A DNA stretch of 64,000 bases from positions 62,001 to 126,000 of the forward strand of contig NZ_AP031415.1 in assembly GCF_042850985.1 (NCBI RefSeq), in the 5' to 3' direction. This DNA comes from Allocoprobacillus sp002160865 (GTDB taxonomy: Bacteria > Bacillota_I > Bacilli_A > Erysipelotrichales > Coprobacillaceae). Positions 53,746 through 62,833 of the stretch are shown here, in pieces. A program made the position numbers and the translations under genes. A model generated the notes under the pieces. That model saw only the letters and a list, made by a program, of their open reading frames with translations. It searched no databases and had not been told where the DNA came from. Each line of letters opens with the position of its first letter. The stretch's first letter is position 1.

Positions 53746-54414
53746 TTAAAATAATAATGTTTCAAAAGCAATAATAGCTTCACCAAAGAAGGTGTTGGGA
53801 CGATTCAAATCATGGGAGAATGAATCATATTGACCAATTGTAATAGGTAATGAAGATAGTTGAATAATAGGGGAGTGAGCATTACCTATAAAGCTGATGA
53901 TAGGAACATGATTATGATGAGCCGTTTTAATAATTTCGTTTAAGCGTGGTGTTTTTCCAGAATAAGAAACAACAATAAAAACAGTGTTATCAAAAAAATG
54001 TGGACTAAACATTTCCATATGTACAACACACATAGCTTGATAACCTAAAAGGGTTAAACGTTGTTGCATGTATTCTGCAATAGGAGCAGAGAATCCTAGT
54101 CCAAAAACAATAATACGTTTGGAATGATCTTGAAGTAATGATTGGAATTGTTCATAGAAAGAACGATATTGTTCGTGAAAGTCGATAGTATGATTATCCT
54201 TGGTAGATGTCAGATGATAAATCATATCACTATAACCATCAAAACCAAATTTATTACACAATTTATAAATGGTTGATGTACTTGTATAATTATCTTTTGC
54301 CATTTGACGTATACCAATTGACTTTAAGTCGGTTAAATGTTCTTGAATATAACGAACAATCTGTTTTTCTAAATCATTTAATTCAAATTTTTCGGATAAA
54401 TGCTCTAGATTCAT
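53746..54414 (-). CDS. MurR/RpiR-family transcriptional regulator
   Basis: The protein has 222 residues. The N-terminal HTH (IGIRQMAKDNYTSTSTIYKLCNKFGFDGYSD) is followed by a SIS domain (about 85-215) with IIVFGLGFSAPIAEYMQQRL and VFIVVSYSGKT that binds a phosphosugar. GGAGGTG precedes the ATG. It is divergent from the RarA-like/PTS operon and probably controls it according to a phosphorylated sugar. Confidence 0.88.
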   Translation of the reverse strand: MNLEHLSEKFELNDLEKQIVRYIQEHLTDLKSIGIRQMAKDNYTSTSTIYKLCNKFGFDGYSDMIYHLTSTKDNHTIDFHEQYRSFYEQFQSLLQDHSKRIIVFGLGFSAPIAEYMQQRLTLLGYQAMCVVHMEMFSPHFFDNTVFIVVSYSGKTPRLNEIIKTAHHNHVPIISFIGNAHSPIIQLSSLPITIGQYDSFSHDLNRPNTFFGEAIIAFETLLF

Positions 54415-54467
54415 ATCAACACCTCCAAAACAATTATGTCATATTTAAAAGAAAGGAGCAAGAATTC

Positions 54468-55079
54468 ATGGCTAAAAAAATGTATGATCCATGGTCAAAA
54501 ATTACAACAAGAAATGGTTATGCAGGAGATGAAGTGATCTCTGCATTACAAAAATCTATTCGTAGAGGTTTAGAAGAACAGGCATGTATGTTCGCTTATG
54601 AATTGTATATTTCTTCACCACAGTTAGAAGAAAAATTATGGCGAAGATTATTAACAATTTCAGTAGAAGATATTGGTATGGGAAATCCAATGGCATCTGT
54701 TGTTGTGAATAATTTATATCAGATGAGTAGAGAATTTGATTATGCTGATGGAGATAGACCTATCTATTTTATTCATGCCATTAGATATATGTGCCAATCT
54801 GAAAAAGATCGTTCAAGTGATTTATTGAAAAATATTTGTATCAAATCTTTTGCAATGGGGAAATTACCAGAAATTCCTGATTATGCATTAGATAAACATA
54901 CACAACGTGGACAGGCAATGGGAAGAGATTCATTCCATTTCTTAAATGAAGCGAGCCGTGTTTATCCACAAAAAGAAATTGATAATGATTATAAAGAAAG
55001 ATATGCCAAAATCTTAGAAGAATATGATCCAGAAAATGTTGTGGATACAGCATTTCAGTTTAATGGATGGCAATTTTAA
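54468..55079 (+). CDS. RarA/MgsA C-terminal-domain-like protein
   Basis: The protein has 203 residues from ATG 54468, after AAAGGAGC. The segment SALQKSIRRGLEEQACMFAY, then LWRRLLTISVEDIGMGNP, matches the C-terminal (MgsA_C) part of RarA, which forms the tetramer in the AAA+ recombination factor, but no ATPase domain is present. It lies first in a sugar-PTS operon, so its role has probably diverged. Upstream in-frame codons overlap the divergent regulator and are not used. Confidence 0.72.
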   Translation: MAKKMYDPWSKITTRNGYAGDEVISALQKSIRRGLEEQACMFAYELYISSPQLEEKLWRRLLTISVEDIGMGNPMASVVVNNLYQMSREFDYADGDRPIYFIHAIRYMCQSEKDRSSDLLKNICIKSFAMGKLPEIPDYALDKHTQRGQAMGRDSFHFLNEASRVYPQKEIDNDYKERYAKILEEYDPENVVDTAFQFNGWQF

Positions 55080-55094
55080 AAGGGAGAGTAAAAA

Positions 55095-56381
55095 ATGATT
55101 AGTCGATTAGAACAGTTATTATCACCGCTTGGAAATAAGTTAGGAAATCAAAGACATTTACAATCTATTTCTAATGGAATGATGATGTCACTTGCATTGA
55201 TTGTTGTAGGATCAATATTTTTAATTATCGCCAATCCACCAATTAATTTAGATATCGTGGATATGAATACAGGTAATATTTTCCTAAAAGCGATGATTGC
55301 CTGGAAACAATGGGCAGTAACAAATTATAATACCATTACTATTCCATATACAATGACAATGGGATTAATTGGTTTAGTCACAGCATTTGGCGTTGCTTAT
55401 TGTTTAGCTGAAAGCTATCAAATGAAACCAGCAATCAATGGTATTATTTCTATGTGTGTATTCTTGATGATTTCAGCACCTGTAACTGATGGACAGTTAT
55501 CAATGACATACTTAGGAGCAGATGGATTATTTGTGGCTTTAATTGTAGGACTCATTTCAGTTGAAATATGTCGCTTGGTAGGAACAAAAGTTATCTTTAC
55601 TTTTCCAGATAGTGTACCAACGGCCGTTACAAACTTTGTCAATTCATTATTGCCATTAGCAGCTAATATTATCATTATTTATGGTTTAAATTTAATTTTA
55701 ATGGGAGTAAGTGGACAATCACTACCACAATTTATTATGAGTATTTTAACACCTGCTATTTCTGGTGTTGATAACGTATGGGCATATATGGGAATCTTTG
55801 CCTTTTCAAATATTTTATGGTTATTTGGAATTAATGGTTCTTCTATTATTTTCCCAATTGTTTTCACTTTAGGCATTACAAATTCAGGATTAAATGCAGA
55901 ATTGATTAATGCTGGACAAAGTGCAGAACATATCATGAACTTACAGATGTATAGATATGCAGTTCTTGGTGGTGGAGGTAACACATTAGGTCTTGTCTTA
56001 TTGATGTGCTTTTCTCAAGTGAAACATTTAAAAACGATTGGACGTTTAAGCGTTATTCCAGGAATTTGTGGTATTAATGAACCCGTTATTTTTGGAGCAC
56101 CAATTGTCTTAAATCCTATTTTAGCAATACCTTTTGTTTTCATGCCATGTATTTCTATTGGACTTGGTTATTTGGCACAAAGTATAGGTTTAGTAAGTAT
56201 GGGGTATATCGTTGACCCATCATTTACACCATTCTTTGCACAAGGATTCTTATCAGCATTAGATTTAAGAAATGTTATCTTTATGTGTGTATTGATTGTT
56301 ATAAGTATGGTTGTGTATTATCCATTCTTTAAGGTTTATGAAAAATCAATAGCTCAAAAAGAAGGTATTGAAGAAAAATAA
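55095..56381 (+). CDS. celB: PTS sugar transporter subunit IIC, cellobiose/lactose type
   Basis: The protein has 428 residues and about ten membrane segments. The substrate-site motif GICGINEPVIFGAPIVLNP (near 315) and the N-terminal LGNQRHLQSISNGMMMSL are those of CelB-type IIC. It brings in beta-glucosides with phosphorylation; IIA and IIB are not in the window. Co-transcribed with the RarA-like gene and functionally linked to the GH1 enzyme downstream. Confidence 0.92.
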   Translation: MISRLEQLLSPLGNKLGNQRHLQSISNGMMMSLALIVVGSIFLIIANPPINLDIVDMNTGNIFLKAMIAWKQWAVTNYNTITIPYTMTMGLIGLVTAFGVAYCLAESYQMKPAINGIISMCVFLMISAPVTDGQLSMTYLGADGLFVALIVGLISVEICRLVGTKVIFTFPDSVPTAVTNFVNSLLPLAANIIIIYGLNLILMGVSGQSLPQFIMSILTPAISGVDNVWAYMGIFAFSNILWLFGINGSSIIFPIVFTLGITNSGLNAELINAGQSAEHIMNLQMYRYAVLGGGGNTLGLVLLMCFSQVKHLKTIGRLSVIPGICGINEPVIFGAPIVLNPILAIPFVFMPCISIGLGYLAQSIGLVSMGYIVDPSFTPFFAQGFLSALDLRNVIFMCVLIVISMVVYYPFFKVYEKSIAQKEGIEEK

Positions 56382-56385
56382 TAAG

Positions 56386-56429
56386 AAAAGAGATTTCATT
56401 CATGATGTCATGATTGAAATCTCTTTTTC
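56386..56429. terminator. Bidirectional terminator
   Basis: AAAAGAGATTTCATTCATGA is matched by TCATGATTGAAATCTCTTTT (one mismatch), followed by T. It separates the PTS gene from the convergent TetR gene. Confidence 0.85.
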
Positions 56430-56441
56430 TATCATAATAGT

Positions 56442-56963
56442 TTATGACTGTTTTTGTAATTGTTTAATCATTTGAAATAATTCTTGAGGTGTTTCTTTTT
56501 TATCTGATAATATCCAATAATAACAGATTTGAAAATAAGGGATTGTATGATAAATCATAAAGTATTCTTTATATTGATGAATGAAAGGATTATTGGATTG
56601 TTCTAAACTGTTTAAGATACAATGCGTATTATATTTTGCGATATAGGGAAGTAAGTTCCACTTTTGTAATGCCAGTAAAAGGGCAGTATTTTTATCAAAG
56701 AATTGTATAAAATCTAAGATAGCCTCATCACTTGTAAAATAGGAAATATCAATATATTTATTTTGAAATGCTTTTTGATGAGCTTGTCGATAGGCTTCTT
56801 TTAAAACATCTTCAACAGATTGGTAATTATTATAAAAAGCATTTCTTGAAACATGAGCTTTTGTGACTAAAGATGTAATTGTGATATCTTCAATAGATGT
56901 TTTTTGTAATAAATCAATAAGTGCCTCAGTAATCTGTTGTTTAGAATAATTTGCTTTGTTCAT
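56442..56963 (-). CDS. TetR/AcrR-family regulator
   Basis: The protein has 174 residues from ATG 56963, preceded by GGGTGA. The N-terminal HTH reads ITEALIDLLQKTSIEDITIT, then KAHVSRNAFYNNYQSVEDVL. The C-terminal part is the helical ligand-binding domain. It is divergent from the SDR gene (119 bases apart), which it probably controls. The longer frame to 57197 overlaps that gene and is not real. Confidence 0.87.
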   Translation of the reverse strand: MNKANYSKQQITEALIDLLQKTSIEDITITSLVTKAHVSRNAFYNNYQSVEDVLKEAYRQAHQKAFQNKYIDISYFTSDEAILDFIQFFDKNTALLLALQKWNLLPYIAKYNTHCILNSLEQSNNPFIHQYKEYFMIYHTIPYFQICYYWILSDKKETPQELFQMIKQLQKQS

Positions 56964-57082
56964 GACAATCACCCATTTCATTATATCAAATAACAACAAA
57001 AATGCGAAGAATGTCCTTTTTGACTTATACTTATTGATAAAATATAAAGAAAGATTTATAGTGCATTTAGGAGGATAGAAAA

Positions 57083-57952
57083 ATGAAAGATTATTTTGGA
57101 TATCAAGGACAAATCGCAGTTGTGACAGGTGCAGCTTCTGGGATGGGAAAAGCAACAACAGAAATGTTAGTGGACTTAGGAGCAAAAGTTTATGCATTAG
57201 ATTGGCAGAAAGTAGAGGTAGATGGAATTGAAAAATATATACATGTTGATTTAAGTCAAAAAGAGTCTATAGATCAGGCATTTCAAGAGATTCCTGACCA
57301 TATTCATGCTTTCTTTGGTATAGCAGGAGTTTCAGGAGCAAAAAATGATTTTATAACAACTTGTAAAATTGATTTATTATCTAATCAATATATTTGTGAA
57401 GAATATTTAATTCATAGAATGCAAAAAGGTGACGCTATTGCATTTATGACATCTACAGGTGGTAATGGATGGGAAAGAGAAGATAATAAAGATATTTATT
57501 TACCAGTTATTCAGGCATCTGGATGGGATGGAAAAGTTGCGGCTATAGAAAAAACAGGTATGAGTCGAATGCCTGGAACAATGGCATACCCATTTAGTAA
57601 ATTAGCTATGAATTATTTAACAGTCTATTTACAATCTACATTTGCATCTCAAGGTATAAGAGTAAATGCTGTATTACCAGGGTCAACAGATACAGGTATG
57701 AAAGATGAATTTACACAAATGGCTGGTGGTGAAGAAGCTTTATTATCTCATTGTGGTTATGCAAAACGTCTGGCTACCAGTGAAGAAATGGCTATGCCTA
57801 TCGTCTTTTTAAATAGTGTAATGGCTTCATATATTTCTGGTGAACATTTAATTGTTGATTTTAGTCAAACCAGTGAAGAAATTGCAGGAATTAAGCCAGT
57901 AGGACAAGTGATTTCTTTAAAAGGAATATTAGAATATATGAAAAATATGTAA
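57083..57952 (+). CDS. Short-chain dehydrogenase, possible 3-alpha-hydroxysteroid type
   Basis: The protein has 289 residues. The NAD(P)-binding GAASGMGKA is at 16-24 and the catalytic YPFSK has Tyr169 and Lys173. The catalytic Ser (FMTSTGG, Ser124) lies 45 residues before the Tyr, against about 13 in ordinary SDRs. A comparable insert occurs in the Comamonas 3-alpha-hydroxysteroid dehydrogenase/carbonyl reductase group. In a gut bacterium this suggests bile acid or steroid oxidoreduction, but sugars are possible given the neighbours. AGGAGG precedes the ATG. Confidence 0.8.
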   Translation: MKDYFGYQGQIAVVTGAASGMGKATTEMLVDLGAKVYALDWQKVEVDGIEKYIHVDLSQKESIDQAFQEIPDHIHAFFGIAGVSGAKNDFITTCKIDLLSNQYICEEYLIHRMQKGDAIAFMTSTGGNGWEREDNKDIYLPVIQASGWDGKVAAIEKTGMSRMPGTMAYPFSKLAMNYLTVYLQSTFASQGIRVNAVLPGSTDTGMKDEFTQMAGGEEALLSHCGYAKRLATSEEMAMPIVFLNSVMASYISGEHLIVDFSQTSEEIAGIKPVGQVISLKGILEYMKNM

Positions 57953-58018
57953 TCTTCATTTATAAATGTTATAATTGTAATGACAGTTATAGCATTTTAT
58001 TTTTCGTTATATAAGTGA

Positions 58019-58771
58019 ATGGTGATAATGATGATTATAGATAAGGTTAATGATATTATTAATGGACATACAAGTAAAAATTCATTATATGTTTTTTGTG
58101 TTTTTATTAAGGAAAATATTGCAAAGATTCCTAGAATGACTATTGAAGATATAGCAAAAGCATGTTATATATCAAAAGGACAAGTTTCAAAGTGTATTCG
58201 AAATCTAGATTATCAAAATTATGAGGAATTTATATATGAATGTTATTCATATTTAGATTCCTTAGAAAGAAGGCAGCTTTTCATTGATAAAAAATTATCT
58301 TTAAAGGAAAACATAAGCATTTTTTCTGATAATTTTCTTAAAAATATACAGTACACTCAAAAATATTTAGATTATACTCAAATAGAAGAACTTATTAAAA
58401 ATATAAAAACTTCCCGTAAAATTTACTTATATGCTCAAGGGGATGCACGATCACTTATTTATAATATTCAAAGGGAATTGAATATATATCATATCAATAC
58501 AATTATTTGTGACGTGGATTTAAAAAAAGAATATTCTTTTACAAATCAAGATTTATTTATTGTTATAAGCATAAATGGAGATACTTTTCACTATGATAAA
58601 AGAATTATTCAAAGACTAAGAAAAACAAAAGTTAATAAATGGTTGATTACATGTCAGAATGATATCAATTTCTGTGAAAATCAAATTTTTATCCACTGTT
58701 TGCATTTTTCTTATCATGTATATATGATGAGATATATTATTGATATTATTCTTCTTGGTTTACAAATGTGA
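58019..58771 (+). CDS. MurR/RpiR-family transcriptional regulator, second
   Basis: The protein has about 250 residues; ATGs at 58019, 58028 and 58031 are possible starts, with GGTGAT at 58021-58026 favouring 58031. An HTH (MTIEDIAKACYISKGQVSKCIRNL) is followed by a SIS-like domain (KIYLYAQGDARSLIYNIQRE, then LFIVISINGDTFHYD). It precedes the DUF6198 and GH1 genes and probably controls them. Confidence 0.8.
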   Translation: MVIMMIIDKVNDIINGHTSKNSLYVFCVFIKENIAKIPRMTIEDIAKACYISKGQVSKCIRNLDYQNYEEFIYECYSYLDSLERRQLFIDKKLSLKENISIFSDNFLKNIQYTQKYLDYTQIEELIKNIKTSRKIYLYAQGDARSLIYNIQRELNIYHINTIICDVDLKKEYSFTNQDLFIVISINGDTFHYDKRIIQRLRKTKVNKWLITCQNDINFCENQIFIHCLHFSYHVYMMRYIIDIILLGLQM

Positions 58772-58796
58772 GTTTCCTTTTTGGAAACTTTTTTTG
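58771..58796 (+). terminator. Terminator after the second RpiR gene
   Basis: AGTTTCC (58771-58777) pairs with GGAAACT (58783-58789), followed by six T. Confidence 0.8.
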
Positions 58797-58840
58797 ATTG
58801 TGCTTATTTTTTTTATATGATGATTACAGGAGGATGTTAT

Positions 58841-59515
58841 ATGCATAAAATTTCAAGTGAATTACTCTATGTTTTCGCTATTTTGTTATTGGGGTTTGGT
58901 GTTAACTTAATGTCAATAGCTGATTGTGGCATGTCAATGATTGTTTGTCCAGCATATATTATTAGTCAAAAATATAATCATTTAACATATGGACAAGCAG
59001 AATATTTAGTTGCGGGATTTCTATTTGTTATTTTTTGTATCATACTACGAAAGTTTCGATTAGCTTATTTAAGTTCGTTTATAACAGGTTTTTTATATGC
59101 AACTACGGCTGATATTTTAAAATTCATATTACCAATATTTCAAGTAACTATATCTTCTTTGGTAATACGTATGATTTGTTTCTTTTTGGGAATGATGATA
59201 TCTGCTTTAGCAGTAGCTATGTTTTATGAAACATATTTTTATCCACAAATTTATGATTTCTTTTGTAAAGTATTATCTAAGAAATATAAAATATCATTGA
59301 AGTTATTCAAAACATGTTTTGATTGTACATTTTTAATGATTTCACTATTTATGTCTTTGATATTATTTAATGATTTTGTAGGTATAGGGTTAGGAACAAT
59401 CATTATGGCAATATGCAATGGAGCATTGATACAATTTTTTCGTACAAAAGTTTTAAGTCATTTTATTTATATACCAAGATTTAAAAAATTATCATATTAT
59501 TTAAACAATGCATAA
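58841..59515 (+). CDS. DUF6198/YczE-like membrane protein
   Basis: The protein has 224 residues and five or six membrane segments. GFGVNLMSIADCGMSMIVCPAYI near the start and YETYFYPQIYDFF later fit the YczE/DUF6198 membrane family, whose role is unknown but which often sits by sugar genes. I choose ATG 58841 after AGGAGG. It overlaps nothing; the GH1 gene follows after 13 bases. Confidence 0.75.
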   Translation: MHKISSELLYVFAILLLGFGVNLMSIADCGMSMIVCPAYIISQKYNHLTYGQAEYLVAGFLFVIFCIILRKFRLAYLSSFITGFLYATTADILKFILPIFQVTISSLVIRMICFFLGMMISALAVAMFYETYFYPQIYDFFCKVLSKKYKISLKLFKTCFDCTFLMISLFMSLILFNDFVGIGLGTIIMAICNGALIQFFRTKVLSHFIYIPRFKKLSYYLNNA

Positions 59516-59528
59516 AGGAGGAAAAGTT

Positions 59529-60950
59529 ATGGGATTTAAAGAAGGATTTTTATGGGGTGGTGCAACAGCTGCCAATCAAGTTGAAGGTGGTATTTTCGAA
59601 GGTGGACGTGGTTTAGCTAATGTCGATTTGATGCCGTATGGTCAAGATCGATATGCTATTGGAACAGGAGAAAAATGGATTGATCATATTGACAATCACT
59701 ATTTTCCAAGTCATCAAGCTGTTGATTTTTATCATCATTATAAAGAAGATATTGCATTAATGGCAGAAATGGGATTTAAAGTTTTTAGAATATCCATTGC
59801 ATGGACACGCATTTTTCCACATGGTGATGAAGAATCACCTAATGAAGAAGGATTAAAATTTTATGAAGATGTATTTAAAGAGTGTCATAAATATCATATT
59901 GAACCATTAGTGACAATAAATCATTTTGATTGTCCTATGTATTTGATCAACAAATATGGAGGATGGAGAGATAGAAGAATGATTGATTGTTATGTTAAAT
60001 TAGCAAAGGTTCTATTGATAAGATATAAACATTTTGTAAAATATTGGCTAACTTTTAATGAAATCAATATGATACTTCATTTTCCGTTTGTTGCAGCAGG
60101 ACTAAGATTTAAGGATGATGAAAATAAAATACAAGCTATGATTACCTGTGCGCATCATGAATTAGTTGCTAGTGCACTCGTCACAAAACTGGCTCATGAG
60201 ATTAATCCACAAAATCAAATTGGATGCATGTTAGCAGCAGGGTCTTATTATCCAGCAACATGTAAACCTGAAGATTATTGGAAAGCTATATGTGATAATC
60301 GAGAAAGCTATATGTTTATTGATGTTCAATCAAGAGGCTATTATCCTCCATATGCTTTAAAATGGATAGAAAAGAATCAAGCTACCATTCCATTTATGAA
60401 TGATGATAAGAATTTATTGATGGAAAATACTGTTGATTTTATAAGTTTTTCATATTATTCATCAAGAGTTTCTAGTTCGACTCCTGATAGTAGCTGTCAA
60501 ACTGAAAGTAATGTATTTGCATCTGTTATAAATCCATATTTGAAATCGAGTGAATGGGGATGGCAAATTGATCCTTTAGGTTTAAGAATTACTATGAATG
60601 AACTTTATGATCGTTATCAAAAACCATTATTTATTGTTGAAAATGGTTTGGGAGCTAAAGATATTGTAGAAGAAGATGGAACAATTCAAGATGATTATCG
60701 CATTCATTATTTAAGAGAACATATTAAAGCGATGAAAGATGCTGTTGACAAAGATGGTGTTGATTTAATGGGATACACAACATGGGGATGTATAGATTTG
60801 ATTTCCAATGGGACTGGTGAAATGGAAAAAAGATATGGATTTATATATGTAGATAGAGATAACAGGGGAAAGGGAACGTTCAAAAGGTTAAAGAAAAAAT
60901 CGTTTGAATGGTATAAAAAAGTCATTGCTACAAATGGGGAATTATTATAA
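59529..60950 (+). CDS. GH1 6-phospho-beta-glucosidase
   Basis: The protein has 473 residues, the normal GH1 length, from ATG 59529 after AAAGGAGG. The opening is FLWGGATAANQVEGG; the acid/base Glu is in TFNEIN (near 180) and the nucleophile Glu in IVENGLG (near 368). The segment EKRYGFIYVDRDNRGKG holds the Lys and Tyr that bind the 6-phosphate. It would split phosphorylated beta-glucosides delivered by the PTS IIC of this cluster. Confidence 0.92.
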   Translation: MGFKEGFLWGGATAANQVEGGIFEGGRGLANVDLMPYGQDRYAIGTGEKWIDHIDNHYFPSHQAVDFYHHYKEDIALMAEMGFKVFRISIAWTRIFPHGDEESPNEEGLKFYEDVFKECHKYHIEPLVTINHFDCPMYLINKYGGWRDRRMIDCYVKLAKVLLIRYKHFVKYWLTFNEINMILHFPFVAAGLRFKDDENKIQAMITCAHHELVASALVTKLAHEINPQNQIGCMLAAGSYYPATCKPEDYWKAICDNRESYMFIDVQSRGYYPPYALKWIEKNQATIPFMNDDKNLLMENTVDFISFSYYSSRVSSSTPDSSCQTESNVFASVINPYLKSSEWGWQIDPLGLRITMNELYDRYQKPLFIVENGLGAKDIVEEDGTIQDDYRIHYLREHIKAMKDAVDKDGVDLMGYTTWGCIDLISNGTGEMEKRYGFIYVDRDNRGKGTFKRLKKKSFEWYKKVIATNGELL

Positions 60951-60978
60951 AAAAACATGTCACTAGTACATGTTTTTT
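60951..60978. terminator. Bidirectional terminator
   Basis: AAAAACATGT (60951-60960) pairs with ACATGTTTTT (60968-60977) between convergent genes. Confidence 0.85.
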
Positions 60979-61597
60979 AATTATATAAAATACTTTGATA
61001 ATATTCTTTTGTCTTTTGTTCAAAAGATTGATTCATATCCATTTGTTTTTCAATGATTTGTGATTCCATCTGTTGAATTTGATCTTCTTGAGGAGCATGG
61101 TCACTGGCAATGACGCTCACTGTAGATATTGTTGCTTGAGGAAATTGTTCTTGGAGATGACGAATCATTTCATTGATTTGATTTTGAATTGTACTTTTAA
61201 CATCATTGAGTAAATTATCAATAATCAGTAAAATCATATGTATAAAAGGATAATCCTTATCCACCACAACATAAGCACCTAATGCTTGTTGGTGATTCAT
61301 AGAATTTAATGGGAATTGTTGTGTCATGTCCATTTTTTCAACAAAGTATAATGGGCTATAAAAAACGTGGTCTTCTTTTCGTGTTAAAAATGGTTGATCT
61401 TGATCTGGCTGAAGAAATAACATGTCTTTATATAATGAAAAAATAACATTATCATTATAGATAGGTGTTAATTGCTTAAAATCCTCTATTCCTTTGGATA
61501 GAGTTGTATACATATCATTGCTGTATTTCATTTTTTCAACATAATCATGTATATCTTCTTGAGAAATCATATCAAGATATTCATAAAGTCTTTTCAT
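60977..61597 (-). CDS. Hypothetical protein
   Basis: The protein has 206 residues and no signal peptide or membrane segment. The middle part (VFYSPLYFVEKMDM, ALGAYVVVDKDYPFIHMILL) looks like an alpha/beta domain; the C-terminal 40 residues are Gln/Glu-rich and may form a coiled coil. GAGGTGAGG precedes the start. I recognise no family. Confidence 0.65.
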   Translation of the reverse strand: MKRLYEYLDMISQEDIHDYVEKMKYSNDMYTTLSKGIEDFKQLTPIYNDNVIFSLYKDMLFLQPDQDQPFLTRKEDHVFYSPLYFVEKMDMTQQFPLNSMNHQQALGAYVVVDKDYPFIHMILLIIDNLLNDVKSTIQNQINEMIRHLQEQFPQATISTVSVIASDHAPQEDQIQQMESQIIEKQMDMNQSFEQKTKEYYQSILYN

Positions 61598-61676
61598 AAC
61601 CTCACCTCAATCATGGAGTATAGCATAAATATATCATATAGAAAAGAAAAAAGTCTTATGGAAATTGAAAAAAGGG

Positions 61677-61712
61677 TTGACTTTAAACCTTACTTTAGCG
61701 TTATGATATAGT
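61677..61712 (+). promoter_or_regulatory. Candidate promoter of the ECF/DUF1893 pair
   Basis: TTGACT (61677-61682) lies 19 bases before TATGAT (61702-61707); an overlapping TATAGT is also possible. GAGGAGG and the ATG follow directly. Confidence 0.4.
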
Positions 61713-61728
61713 ACGAGGAGGTTTTACA

Positions 61729-62283
61729 ATGAAAACAAAAAAATTAACATTTGGAGCTATGTGTTTAGCTATATCTTTATTATTACCACAAGTCTTTCAT
61801 ATCATTGGTATGCAACAGGCTGGTTCTGTTTTTCTTCCAATGCATTTACCTGTTTTTATTGGTGGAATGTTACTTGGACCTATCTATGGCTTATTTTTAG
61901 GAATCTTTGCTCCTTTGACAAGCTTTGTTGTAACAGGAATGCCTTCTGCTGATCGTGTCTTGTTTATGATGAGTGAACTGGCAACTTATGGGACAGTCAG
62001 TGGTCTGTTGTTTCATCAGTTCCATTTCTCTAAACAGAAATTTGGTTCTTTATCTGCCTTAGTTCTTTCCATGATTGCTGGAAGGGTTATCTATGGTATT
62101 GTGATTTCTATTGCAACATATCTGTTTGGTATTCCTTTGGGAGGCATTCCAGCAGTGATTGCAGCTACAACAACAGGGATTCCGGGAATCATTATTCAGT
62201 TAATCTTTGTACCAGCAATTGTGATGGCAATTGTTAAGGGAGGCTATTTTGATGAAGTTGCTACAGCTACAAAAAAAGCTTAA
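61729..62283 (+). CDS. ECF transporter S component
   Basis: The protein has 184 residues and six hydrophobic segments. LTFGAMCLAISLLLPQVFH at the start, MHLPVFIGGMLLGPIYG and PLTSFVVTGMPS are typical of S components such as the hydroxyethylthiazole or pantothenate group. The vitamin cannot be told. GAGGAGG precedes the ATG. It overlaps the DUF1893 gene by 32 bases. Confidence 0.87.
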   Translation: MKTKKLTFGAMCLAISLLLPQVFHIIGMQQAGSVFLPMHLPVFIGGMLLGPIYGLFLGIFAPLTSFVVTGMPSADRVLFMMSELATYGTVSGLLFHQFHFSKQKFGSLSALVLSMIAGRVIYGIVISIATYLFGIPLGGIPAVIAATTTGIPGIIIQLIFVPAIVMAIVKGGYFDEVATATKKA

Positions 62284-62674
62284 TGAAGAAGAATTATCTC
62301 TTATAGCCAATCGACAAGGAGAGATCTATACATCCAAGTTACATGGAATTGGACCAATTATCAATCCTATGAAGGAACATCTTTATTATTTTGAAGATGC
62401 AATCGTAGTTGATAAAGTCATTGGAAAAGCAACTGCAATGTTACTGATTTTATCAAAAGTGAAATACATTTATGCCTATGTCTTAAGTGAAAAAGCCAAA
62501 GAAATATTGGAATATTATCATATCAGTTATGATTGTGAAAAAGTTGTTCCTTATATTATCAATAGAACACATGATGGTATGTGTCCTATGGAAAAGACTG
62601 TTTATGATATGAATGATTTAGATGAAGCTTTTATAGCTTTAAAACATAAACAAAGTGAATTAATGAAACAATAA
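62252..62674 (+). CDS. DUF1893 domain protein
   Basis: The protein has 140 residues from ATG 62252 after GGGAGG. The family pattern is clear: a short N-terminal helix, then IYTSKLHGIGPIINPMKE, DAIVVDKVIGKATAMLLIL and NRTHDGMCPMEKTVYD with the conserved Cys. DUF1893 adopts a deaminase-like fold; the reaction is unknown. The overlap with an ECF S component, seen widely, suggests work on the same vitamin or precursor. Confidence 0.87.
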   Translation: MKLLQLQKKLNEEELSLIANRQGEIYTSKLHGIGPIINPMKEHLYYFEDAIVVDKVIGKATAMLLILSKVKYIYAYVLSEKAKEILEYYHISYDCEKVVPYIINRTHDGMCPMEKTVYDMNDLDEAFIALKHKQSELMKQ

Positions 62675-62677
62675 TGT

Positions 62678-62704
62678 AAAAGCATCCCATTTGGATGCTT
62701 TTTT
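62678..62704 (+). terminator. Terminator
   Basis: AAAAGCATCC (62678-62687) pairs with GGATGCTTTT (62693-62702), followed by T. Confidence 0.9.
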
Positions 62705-62833
62705 CATATAGACGACATCACTCATAGTAAGCTTTCACGTCATGATAATCATCCTTTGTGAATAATATCGTATAAAATGATTTCAGACAAAACATATCTA
62801 TTATATAATAGAAATATAAAGGAGTTGTTTCAT

